Of a stretch of DNA of 64,000 bases, positions 32,341-42,601 are shown piece by piece. The position numbers and the translations under genes were made by a program. The notes under the pieces are model-generated. The model made no database searches, was not told the origin of the DNA, and saw only the letters and a list, made by a program, of their open reading frames with translations. Position 1 is the stretch's first letter. Every line of letters starts with the position of its first letter. Where the stretch lies: contig NW_025954984.1 in NCBI RefSeq assembly GCF_022376445.1, positions 310,001 to 374,000 on the forward strand, in the 5' to 3' direction. The DNA comes from Fomitopsis serialis (lineage: Eukaryota; Basidiomycota; Agaricomycetes; Polyporales; Fomitopsidaceae).

Positions 32341-34857
32341 ATGTCGGCAGAGGACCTGGAGACCGACGTGAAGGCGTCCGAGAGGAGTGTAGAGGGCGTT
32401 GTAACACCGGTGGCAGATCAGCCGAGTAAAGGCAGCGCTTTAACAACCACGCGTGTGGAACTTTGGGCGTTCTATGTGTACTACATCGTGAGTTTTATGG
32501 CCGTCGTAGAGCATCGCGGAGACAGATCCTGATTATATGAACACGATAGGGGAATAACGGCCTGTCTGGGTTCAACTTCGGGCCCTCCCAGTTCCAGAAC
32601 CTACTCTATTTGGCAGGCTACGATCCGAGCCATGCTCCTTTCACGGTGCCTTGCGGCTCGGATTCAGGCTGTGTGCTTCCGTACCTCGGAGAAGTGCGAG
32701 ATGGTAGGTACTCTGATTATTTGCAGAGTCTGCATCTCATCGCTTTCTCCTACGATCGCAGTGAATGCTATCGTGCTCCTGACGAACGGGATCAGCTTCG
32801 CATTACAAGCCGTCATTCTACTTACCATTGGGGCTTGGGCTGACTACGGCCAGTGGAGGTGCGTCGACTTGATACGCAGCGCTACGTCATCACAGAATTT
32901 TATGTTCACAGACCGAACATCACGATATTCTTCACACTACTTGCTGTTGGTGTATCGTTTGCGTGGTTAGGCGTTGAAGACCCGTCCCAGTGGAAAGCCG
33001 GAGTCGCATTGTACATCCTTGGACGTGAGTCGTTACTCTTATAGACGGCTCGCACGCTGAGCGCGGTCCAGTCATTGCGTACCAGGTAATTTGTCAATCT
33101 TCTGCTGCTCGACTCCTGAAGACGAGCCTCCGCAGTGCGCACTCACATTTTGGACTGCCGCGTTCCCTGGGCTCGCTCGCGATCTTCCCGAGGTCAAAGC
33201 ATCCACCGAGGAGGCGTCAGACGGCAGGAAATCGTGCGTGTTCACTCCACACATCGCCTTGCAGGCTGATGCGCATGCTTTATACAGATTAGAGGAGCAT
33301 GCCGACTACGAGTCTCTCGAGCGCAATCGCATCTCTAACGTCTCATTTACCGTATGCTCCGTTGGAGAAATCATCATCCTAGCCGTCATGGTCGGCATCT
33401 TGAAGGGGATCCATTCTGATGCGAGCACGGAGAACAACACGAAGGCGTTCAGCGTGCTGATCGCATTTTCAGGCGGTGTCTGGTGTAAGTGGTCACCTCC
33501 AGAAACGAATGTTCGATGGCTTTAATTGTTTTGTAGTGCTTTGCGCGCTTCCATGGTTCTTGCTTGAGCAACGTCGCCCAGGTCTAGCGTTGCCACCAGG
33601 CACTTCACTGATCACCGTAGGTTTCAAGCAGACATACGCCCTCTTATGCGAATGCTGGAAGCTGAAGCAGACGTTCCTCTATCTTATTTTCTATTTCTTA
33701 ATGTATGGCTTTTATTTCCGTCTGGCGGCGAATATCACTGAGAAATACCAGGGGAGATGTATTGAATACCACCGTGTACGTGCAACAGCCCAGAGGGTCG
33801 ATTGTTCCTTTTTTAACTGGCTCGTCAACAGGACCGTCATCGGCACGCTACAAAATAGGTTTGTGGTACCCCTTTTGGTACAATGAATCTGCATTTACGT
33901 CTACACAGCGTGGTATCGTACTCGACGCTGCAGTTGACGTACCTCCTCATCGTAGGTATAGTCACGCAAGCTCTGGGAATATAGTTAGTGCCACTGTCCC
34001 GACGCAGTGCATCTAGTGGGCTGACATAACTCCACAGCTTGTTCTGGATCGTGCAGAAGCGATTCAACATCTCTACAAAAGCCGTAGGTTTCTTCATCTC
34101 ACACGCGAACGCACGAGACAAATAACTACCACAGATGCTCTGTTTTAACGTGTTCTGGATCATCGTCAGTCCCATCAGTTGGATCGTGTTTGCTGGGGAA
34201 TTGACAGGCTGACAGATCCTCACCGTGTGGGGCCTCATTGGCATACACACCGACAAGTTCGGATTCAAGCACGTCTGGGAGATATGGTGAAATCTGCACG
34301 CTGGTCCTCACTCAACAACAACTGACACGACTTTACCGAAGGCTCTACCAAGCATATTATGGCCTGATGGTATGTCCATGGTATGCGTATAGCCAAACCT
34401 TGATCAGCGAGGTGTCTCCGCTGCCGCAAATGTAAGGACTCTCAAGCTGCTTTAGACAGTCTTACCTCACACCTCGTCTTAGGTTCCTGTTCTTTGCCCT
34501 CTTTTCGGTAGTAAGTCACATAGGCTCTTCAAAATTCAGGATTGAACTCATCAAGCGATATAGATAGGGAAGACGTCCGCATTCATAGGCCCTTTTGTAT
34601 CGTCGGCGATCATCACTGCTTCGGGAAACAACGACAACTACCCGTTCGTTTTCCTCTTCACGCTGTAAGTCAGGTGCATTCATGCTGCCGTTCCTGAGCC
34701 TCATACCGCCGTCGAATATAGCGGTTGTGTGAGCACTGTCTTCCTATACTTCGTGGATGTGGGGAAAAGCCGCGTGGAGTGCGAGGCATTTGTAGCAGCC
34801 GAGGCAAAACGGGAAGCTTTCAGAGTGGATGGGGGCGCGTCGGAACAGATGGTATGA
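32341..34857 (+). CDS. ATG22: Atg22 vacuolar amino-acid effluxer
   Basis: Atg22 is an MFS-like permease of the vacuole membrane that returns amino acids to the cytosol after autophagic breakdown. Start at 32341 (MSAEDLETDV). About 14 exons with short introns all join in phase, and no lesion was found. Diagnostic stretches: ELWAFYVYYI joined to GNNGLSGFNFGPSQFQNLLY; LLTNGISFALQAVILLTIGA then WADYGQWRPNITIFFTLLAV; TFWTAAFPGLARDLPEVKAS; the cytosolic block RNRISNVSFTVCSVGEIIIL; LPWFLLEQRRPG; VGFKQTYALLCECWKLKQTF; the late helices WGLIGIHTDKFGFKHVWEIW, then YYGLMVCPWYAYSQTLISEV and GKTSAFIGPFVSSAIITASG. It ends in a charged tail with stop 34855-34857. The methyltransferase gene follows 330 bp downstream in the same direction. 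Functional loss would impair recycling under starvation (family knowledge). Confidence 0.93.
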
Positions 34858-35188
34858 AGGGCAATGCACTCTTCATGCAGACACACTGCGGATAGCCGAA
34901 GGTCGCTCTCGCGTCCATACTAGAACAGCATATTACACCAGAAGGGCACAAGCGAAATGGCAGAGAAAGCTTATTGTATGCTGGAACTACACACGCCACA
35001 ACATCCTGAGATCGATCGACTCCCGATCACGAAGTGGGCGAGAGAAGTTGTTGCGACTTGTCCGATCCAGATACTTCGAATCGCCACGGTTACTGGATCT
35101 ACTTCACGAGAGTCCGTCGCAACGCGGCGTGTGTATATCGCTGCCGATTCGAGTCGAGTCGACCCTACCTCGCCCATTCCGTGGCTCC

Positions 35189-36296
35189 ATGTCTGTGTCC
35201 TCCAGCAATCCGAACTTCCCTTCAGAGCTGGACATCAAACCTTCAAGCACATCACTGGATGGGAAGTTTGACCACTTGTCAGATGATAGATTTGGTGCGA
35301 GGGCACAAGCACAAGCCATAGAGACTTATGGCATAGCCGGGCGCGTCTGGTGGGTCCTAAATCGACTTGATAGCAGTCAGATGGTTCATCGTACATCGGT
35401 TGCTACTGCTAGGGAGGCATCGTACGCCATACTGGCATACTTGGATCGTGCTGCAGCCGTGCAAGATGTGCGCGATGTATTAGAACTTGACCCAGCGCCA
35501 TTCACGGACCCGACGCTCCGAGTCGGGCACTCTGACAGAGCGACCTGCTGCCGCGAACCATTAACCATCCTTGAATTGGGTTCCGGGACTGGGTTGGTGG
35601 CAGCACGTATAGGAACCTATCTACAAGAAAGACGCGACGCCTTCGTCGCGACGGACCTCCCAGAGGTCTGTTCGCTCCTCCGGAAGAATCTACGAGACTG
35701 CGCCACAGTAGAGGTCCATCCTCTTGCATGGGGTAGCCGTCACGACGCGATGTCTCTTGCGTCCGCCTGGCACTAGGCTCCGCGCGTCGGTTGACTCACA
35801 TTATATGCAGTGACTTGGTATGTCGACGCCTCTCCCCGTACGCCCACCAATCGTGTCTCTCCAGGTCTACTTCCCGGCCCTCCTCGCTCCGCTATTGCGC
35901 ACCCTTCTTCACGTCACATCAGAACCCATCATTGTTCCGCCCCAAGAACCACCGTCGGTTATCATCTCATACAAGATTCGTAGCCTCGTGAAGGAGGCCG
36001 CGTTCTGGGCTGCATTCGGACTCTGGTTCACGTTCTCACCCGTCCTCGCCAGACGCAAAGCCCCGGCTACAGACAAGCCTGGGGAAGGTCTATGGGACAG
36101 GTTCGTTCCCGTTCCTGGCCAGGACGAGACATTCGTGTTCGTCGCGCATCGACGACCGGAATCGAGGACGTGGACTATCCCGGAAAGCGACGAGGATCTG
36201 CTCGGAGGGGTTGGCGCGTGGGGAACGTTGGGTCACAAGGGAGACGGTACTTTCGAGACGATGTTGCTGATGTCACTCGACGCAATGGATGGCTGA
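35189..36296 (+). CDS. METTL21-type protein (lysine) methyltransferase
   Basis: A class I SAM-dependent methyltransferase of the Methyltransf_16 (nicotinamide-N-methyltransferase-like / METTL21) family, whose members methylate lysines of elongation factors and chaperones. Start taken at 35189 (MSVSSSNPNF). A low-complexity N-terminus is followed by ASYAILAYLDRAAA. The SAM-binding motif is ILELGSGTGLVAARIG (about 35,566-35,610), then ATDLPEVCSLLRKNL and the family's PLAWGS. Exon 2 (from 35865, after an intron at 35818-35864) begins VYFPALLAPLLRTL, and ICSDLVYFP across the join matches the family's (D/S)DxxY motif. It continues through WAAFGLWFTFSP and WDRF. A single missing base in the ccgcct run at 35,763-35,770 puts the last part of exon 1 out of frame; the codons before and after it are both family-like. 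The stop lies 141 bp from the convergent carrier gene. Confidence 0.8.
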
Positions 36297-36437
36297 CGAG
36301 ACGTCAGAATGTAGTCCAATTCTCGAGGCGTGTGATACCTGAAGCACATAGGGTGAGGCTAGTGCACTATCTATGCTGGAATATGACAGGAAGACTGTAT
36401 GTTGTAATGGAGGCATGAAGCAAAAAACAACGGACAT

Positions 36438-38519
36438 TCATGCTTTGGCATGTCGTATCTTCCACCAAATGACCATGATGGCGAGTGCCCAGTGCTCGAA
36501 CTGATCTTTCGACATGAAAAGCAAAGCCTGCGACAAGACCGCCTTCGTAATCTGTGCGCCCATGCCCTGCAGGATACAATGAGCGATCATCACAAAACAA
36601 TGGTATTCGGAAGTCTTACCTGATACCAGCCCAAGATACCTTGGTGGCGATACACTCTTGCAAGAATATCCAGCGCCCCGACGTGCTTGCTATGCGCATG
36701 ATGGTACGCATGCTTCGGCGGCGTAGGTTGGTGCTCTTCCACAGCTTCTTCGCTATCCGCGCTCCGCGCTTGAATACGGACCTTAGCCATGATGTACGGG
36801 TAGGTGACCTATGCACGCTGTCAAGACCTGACTACAGCACATATGGGATAGAATAGGCACGTACGACAGTAGCAAGGGTCTTGCTCAGTGCGCCCACAAC
36901 GAAGGACGTCCACGGGCTCAGCTTTAGCCCGCCCTTTGCACGTTCCTGCGCGAGGAGGAGCACACTCTTGACGCGCTCATACACGCCATACGTGATGGCC
37001 GGGTTCACCGTGAGCACAAGGCCCGGCTTGATCCCGAGCCACAAGCCCGTCACGCCCTCCTCGTCGACGATCTCCTTCGCCACGCCAAAGAACGAGTCGT
37101 CGTAGTCCGCCTGTTCCGCCTTCTCCGCGGCCTTCTCGACGTCCGCGCTGACATCTTTCGCCGGATCGGTGACGGCGGCGTACGAGGGTCCGTCGGGCGC
37201 GGCCAGGGAGGCGGCGCGGGAGCGCCGTTGGCGGTCGAGCGAACGTCCGACTTGCTGGCGGGTGGCGATCACGGCCACCGGGATGGTAAAAATCTGCGCG
37301 AGGGCTCCCGCGATGGCGCCGAGGATTAGCTCGGCCGCTGTCGAGAGCGGTGGGCCTTTGAGCCCGCTGGAAGGCGCGCTGCGAGGCGCTTGATGTACGA
37401 TGTGCGCACGAAGGAGTAGAAGAAGAAGTAGGCGTATTCTGTATGAGGTTCGTGGGTCAGTATGTTGAACTACGTGAACAACTGTGGGAGTGGTTGGGCG
37501 AAGAGGCGATGCGTGCTCGGTAATGACACTGGCTGTCACTCGCAACTCTGCATGGAGCTACAAATGAATTATCGCGGCACACCGATGTAACTGAGACGAT
37601 AGAGGCATATGCTCCTTTTGGTTTGCTTGGATACACATCACCAAGGGTTTGAGGTCGATGGCGTCACAATGAGAGACAAGCACCGCAAGCGAGATCCGAG
37701 AGGTAGCAATCATATCTCGCTTTTGCCTACTGTGTCCTGTGGATGTGATGGTGGCACAAGGCACAGCAGGTAATACAAAACAGACACGCCGACGATTGTA
37801 CCATGAGGTACGTGCCTTGGTATGACAAGTAAGAATGTCTTGAGTGGTTGCATCACAGTGCGGTGACAGGCGTCGCAGAGCACCACATGCAAACCGACTC
37901 TAGGCCATTTTTCAGCTAGGCCGCACTGACTGGTTGTGTCCAATGACTCTGGCAGCCTGATACATTCTCGGAATGTCTCCGATGGACTTATTGGTCCTGT
38001 AGCAGTTGCGCATTTATGTGTATGGCAGATTGACGGCGCGGATAGATCGTCCGAGTCGGAACGGCGGCGCTATCGCAGCGTATGTTGACTGGCACTGCAA
38101 CGGAGCACGCCGCTCTTTCGATGCATGCACAAGTCACAGATGTAAGGAGTATCAAGAGTTGACTTACGCATAGAGAAGGTATTGAGCATGGTAGCTATGA
38201 AGCCTCTGTAGTAGCCGGCGATGCCTTCTTCTTTGAGGATGCGCAAGAGGAGGGACTTGATGCTTAGCTTCTCCTTCTCATTCCCCTCTGTCGCCGCCTG
38301 GATGCGAGTTTTGACTCTATACAGAGTATAAGGCGGAATCATCGCGCTCGTGACAGAAAAGATACGCACACATCGAGAGGATATACAACGCTAGGCCAAT
38401 TCAGTCAGTACTTCAGGTATAGATGGTATGCACACTGACGCGTTACTGAAGCACCCGCCCAGTGCTCCTGCCAGAGCATATCCAAACGGCGTCAACTGCG
38501 TCGGCTTCGAGGCAGACAT
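36438..38519 (-). CDS. Mitochondrial-carrier family protein, peroxisomal type
   Basis: An SLC25-fold carrier most like the peroxisomal adenine-nucleotide/CoA carriers (PMP47/Ant1/SLC25A17). Start 38519 (MSASKPTQLTPFGYALAGAL). The first repeat ends with the signature YPLDVVKTRIQAA formed across two introns. Repeat 1 continues with KEEGIAGYYRGFIATMLNTF. Repeat 2 has SMQYAYFFFYSFVRTSYIK, GAIAGALAQIFTIPVAVIAT and a long acidic insertion (KDVSADVEKAAEKAEQADYD). Then come DEEGVTGLWLGIKPGLVLTV and NPAITYGVYERVK; repeat 3 has TYPYIMAKVRIQARS and ends GMGAQITKAVLSQALLFMSK, as in the peroxisomal group. One base is missing near 37,371-37,382 (between KRLAAR and PSSGLKGPPLS). The third intron, 37,439-38,167, is 729 nt, far longer than any other here. 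Peroxisomal rather than mitochondrial location is inference from similarity. Confidence 0.8.
37439..38167 (-). other. 729-nt intron in the carrier gene
   Basis: Donor gtaagt and acceptor catacag are normal, and codons on both sides join in phase (TFSM/QYAYFFF). The inside has no ORF with family features. I see no terminal inverted repeat or target-site duplication by eye. It could hold an insertion, a noncoding RNA or just an enlarged intron. Confidence 0.6.
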
Positions 38520-39410
38520 GGGCGACCTCGGTCAGAATCTCAGGCAAGAACTTGAGCTATGAAATCGTGCAGGCTCTCCCGTACTTGCGCAGAGTGCTCG
38601 ACTGTGACGACCCGAGCCTTATCCCAGATTCTTCTTGGTTACAGCCAGTCCCGCAGACGGGGGACGAGACGTAGGTGAGGGTGGAGGCAGAGATGCGGGT
38701 GTTCACATCCCCACCAGAGCGTGAGCTGCTCATGAGACACGACCGGGACGCATCGCACGCCCGAAGCCCGAGCGCCACGGCGGCGAGTGCGCTTCCACGT
38801 GATTGTTCTTCCCATCCGGTAAGTATGTGGCTCGCCGCGTTTGGCGGTGAACACTTTCAACGTTGAACCAAGTTCAGCAGCGATCCCATATGCACAGTAT
38901 CGGAGCTCGCTCGTCAGAGCTTGACTGTAGCCACACCCCGCCGAAGGTATCAGGTGGCAGCCGACTATGCTGATTTCTCCGGCCAGGGAGTGATTAATTC
39001 CTCACTGGTGAGCACTAATATTCCTCTAGCCTCGACACACCATGGCGCCCCAATCATGGCTCTGGATCATGAAAATTGGTGCTATCCTCAAACATCGAAT
39101 CGAATGGCCTAGACTGATTGAACTGTTTTGGCTCGGAGGGAAACGCTCAAAGGAAGTCGTGTCATGAACCGTCGCATGCTAGGTACGCACGCCTCCTGGA
39201 CACAGTGCAGGATGCCTATTTCGGACGGTCTTCCCCTGCCGAGGCATTTGTATCGCATCCTTTGACGTCGGAACCGCCGATGTATCGCGATACCCCGTGG
39301 CAAGGTCCGTGCCCACTGTGCGCTCGGTATTTGCCTCAGATTTGCCGAGACGTTGACAGGTTGTCGGTGTCATTGGGCGGCGGATGAGGCTTATACGTGA
39401 TGCCAGGGAT
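38520..39410. other. Intergenic region, carrier promoter and arrestin 3' flank
   Basis: About 890 bp. The two flanking genes run on the minus strand. Short open frames on both strands have no recognisable features. Confidence 0.4.
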
Positions 39411-41496
39411 CTATGTTTCGACGGATTGACCATTTTGATTGATCTCAGGGCGAGTGGACGTGTCGACCAAGCCTACCGAGCCTGTCATCCGACGTGAGCT
39501 ATCCTGCGAGGACATCGCAGTAAAGCCCGGCGACTTGTTGGACAGCGAAACGTCAGCAAGTGAATTGGTCAACGTCAGATCTGCCAACTGATGCCTCGTG
39601 CTAAACACACGAGGGCTTTTAATGGTAGAAGCACCACGGTATCCGGAGGAGGTATTGTCTAGCAGTGGAACAGTATATAGCCTGGTTGTTGCAAAGGTGT
39701 GTGCGCATTATACTGCTGACAATGATAGGGCGTGCACTAGACGTTCCCTTAGTGGGCAACGTCTCAGCCGATAGCGAACATCCCCCCAGCGCCATGGTGC
39801 AAAATCTTCCGAGAAAAATGACGTACGTTCGCGTTGAGCGATCAGTTGGTCATGAGAATTTTCGGTGCCGGACTCACCTTTGATTTCCATTCTCAAGATA
39901 TCCGAGCGTGTTGTTGTAGTCGGCTTCTTCCGAGTAGGCGTATCCCGGTGGTGCGTGTGAAGGATGGTAATTCCAGGAGCACCAGCGGTCGTAACGGTGA
40001 ATATTTGCGTAGCCACTGACTCGCTCATTTGTAATTTAGGTACGAACCCCGCGGCATGGGGAGGAAGCAGAGCTAAGGTGTACTGCATTTTTCGGGCGCA
40101 TCAGCAATCCTGGTTAATCACACATCCAAGGATACGCGCGTCAATGCCGGCGGTGAGACGAACACGTACCCTCAAAGAGAAGCCAGGGCATGCGAAGCTA
40201 GGCTTGCTGTCCGACTTCGCGAGGATTTCTCCCCATAAGGCGCGCTTGCCCCTGTCCTGCGCACCAGCGTCCGATGGCCAGAAGTATGCGGTGCCAACTC
40301 TCTCCTGGAAACTTGGTCACTGCGCGCACCCACGTCCTCCGACATTGCATGCGGACCAAGCACGCGGGTGCGAATAAGGTGCAGCCTGATGGAAGTCGGT
40401 GCACTGAGAAGATCAAGAGCCTGTTCGTCGTCGCTGGTCACCGTTACTGACAGTGGAATTGGCGAGCCACGCGCGCAAGTTAGCTAGCAACAGGCCGGCC
40501 TGCGTTACTCACAAGGCGAGTCATACGAACTTCAAACCTTGCGTACCGGTCGTGCGACTGCCAGCTGATTGAGTGGACCTTAGCAGTGGAGCTCACACGC
40601 AGAAAGGGTCCGGGTCCTGCTCACCTTGTATTCGACGTCTACCTGTCGACTGTCGAACAACGTGCCGGTGACTTTCGCGGGCGGAGCAATCTGCCAACCT
40701 TCCGGATCTCCGTCGGGACCGACAAGTGCAGTTCCATCACGATACGCAGCTAGCCTGAGTCGAGGAGGTGGCTCCGCCCGTGTGACGGGAAGATACACGA
40801 ACGGGCAGGCAAGGCTGTATATGGTATGTCAGACTGTTCGGAACTCACCCGAGGGCCGCACGGATCGCACATACGTCTGATTAGATTTAAAAAGGCCTCG
40901 CCTAACGGTTGCAACGAGCTTGTAGTCGATGTAAGCGGGACTGCCCTTTTCCGAAAAGCTTGGTGGGAGTGGGCATGTTGGCGAGGATGCCTTGACTCTA
41001 CTTGTACGAGTGATCTCCTCAGGAAGTGTGATCTCGAATGGCCAGCTACTCCGACCAGTGGGCAGCGTGTTTGCTGAAGGATCTTTTCCGCTCCACAGAG
41101 TTTGCGACACGTAGAGGAATCTTTCCTCCTCTTGACCGACTGCGGTCAGACCAGCAGTTACCTGTCAGCGCGATGATTGAGATGGGAGAATTTCGAGTTC
41201 ACTATGGGCGAATGACAAGCGGCCGCGTTGTAGATGAGACGCACCGCAATTGATATCTCCTTTGGCCTCCCCGCTTGTTCGGAGTTAATCTCGACAGTGC
41301 CACGGACTGTATCTGCAGTTACGAACAAAGGGCGCTGTTGGGAACTTTTGGCCCGGCTCTCCACGGTGAGCCATAACCACGCATGTCCCTTTCCATTCTC
41401 AAGTTGTTCCGTATGTTTGACGGCTTCCGTGCGTTGACTCTCCACGGTGGTATCATTGTACTCGGGTAACAACCCGCAATCTTCATTAGCCTCCAT
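39411..41496 (-). CDS. Alpha-arrestin-like trafficking adaptor
   Basis: A fungal arrestin-domain protein; alpha-arrestins link HECT ubiquitin ligases (Rsp5/Nedd4 type) to plasma-membrane cargo. Start at 41496 (MEANEDCGLLPEYN). Exon 1 gives the N-arrestin strands LENGKGHAWLWLTVESR and PLFVTADTVRGTVEI. Exon 2 has FLYVSQTLWSGKD, SSWPFEITLPEEI and the middle YIDYKLVATVRRGLF. Exon 3 has FVYLPVTRAEPPPRLRLAAY. Then the C-arrestin part: GSPIPLSVTVTSDDEQALDL, AYFWPSDAGAQDRGK, then KPSFACPGFSLR spliced to YTLALLPPHAAGFVP, and a Ser/Thr-rich tail ending at 39411. One base is missing near 40,311-40,321 (between ARSD and PSFQERV). The tail is reached by an intron of about 230 nt. PPxY motifs for ligase binding are not obvious in the readable parts, except LPEYN near the N-terminus. 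A leader exon upstream (41,596-41,865) is possible. Confidence 0.75.
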
Positions 41497-42293
41497 ACCG
41501 CAACGACAACTGGCGATGCTACACACGCACATCAGCTTGTGTAAGGTATGAGAGGATGCCCACACTCACCGCCCAGCCGATTGGATTGAGGAGACTCAGA
41601 GACCGCAGTGGTGACCCTCAGCAAGATAACTGACCACCCTTATCTTCGTCTGCGCCGGGGGCATTCGCCCAAGTCCCAGGAGCAGGTGGGCATGGGACAC
41701 GGCCCTAAAGCCGATCGGACGCTGCCACGGATCGTCAGTCAAGCAAGTCGCCTGAAGCGCATGCTGTAAGTCCCACACTCGCAGTGCTCCAAGATTGCTA
41801 GGCTCTTGACCACAATCAAGATTGTGCTTTCCAGGAACGAGAGCGATGAAGGGAGTGGCACTCAAATCACGATCCGAGCGTGTTTGTCAGGCACCATATG
41901 CTTGGCTTTACATCTCAGTTGAGATCAGCGAAGCAACTGCAATAAAGATCATTATAATGACTAGGAATGCAATATGTACTTCAGTATACGTAGGGTCAAG
42001 AGCATGATATGTAGGGACTAGATTACTGTTCATTAGTATGTTGTCGATGCTAGGAGGAGTCCTTGACTAGGGGATTAGGGTAGAGTATGACGAGACTACA
42101 GCTACACGGGACCGCAGTCGATGCAGTCAGAATGGCGAACGAAACAACATGGACAGCAAGAAAACGGAGAGCGAGGGAACGGATGACCAAACCAAGCGGG
42201 CTGGGGTTATTGTTACAGCCGGCGCAGACCAAAATTATTTCTGCGATGCTCTGGACGGGAACTCAGGTCTGGTGGCGCGCAAGCAGCAAACCG

Positions 42294-42601
42294 ACTTACA
42301 CAGGAACATATGAACACGCAATGCCGCGTTTGTTACAGTTGGCACAGATTGGTCGGCCATCGCACTTCATCTTGCGACCTGGCGGGGTCAGGGTAGTGAA
42401 TAATCAAAAGACAGCGATCATTCACAACAACATACCTCGACAAAACTGGCATGCCATAGGCGTCCGGCGCGGCGTACGAGGGGAGTAGGATTCTCCCTCG
42501 GAGTCGTCACTGCGTTCGCCCCTACGAGACTGCAGAACGAGCTTACTACGAGTGATCCGATCCTCTAACCGAATATAGCGCACCTGATCGCGTTCGGACA
42601 T
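42294..42601 (-). CDS. Zn(II)2Cys6 binuclear-cluster protein (short or partial)
   Basis: Start at 42601 (MSERDQVRYIRLEDRITRSK), exon 1 to 42436, then a 57-nt intron (gtatgt...ccgccag) and exon 2 42378-42300. Across the join the sequence reads ACQFCRGRKMKCDGRPICAN followed by CNKRGIACSYVPV. The spacing C-x2-C-x6-C-x5-C-x2-C-x6-C is the fungal Zn2Cys6 DNA-binding domain. The basic residues between the second and third Cys are the DNA-contacting helix. Exon 2 ends at a strong donor (gtaagt), but I could not find a convincing next exon. The frames after several possible acceptors stop within about 12 codons. No fungal_trans middle-homology region is seen down to the arrestin gene. It may be a short Zn2Cys6 protein of roughly 95 residues or a truncated regulator. 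Confidence 0.7.

Noticed and set aside
33236..33267. A 31-nt intron in ATG22 (gtgcgt...ttgcag)
   Set aside because: Removing it breaks the frame, whereas reading through keeps the frame and the protein continuous. It is treated as exon.
40450..40480. A 29-nt intron in the arrestin gene
   Set aside because: Too short. A longer intron using the upstream gtgagc donor and the same acceptor also joins in frame and gives the expected arrestin strands.
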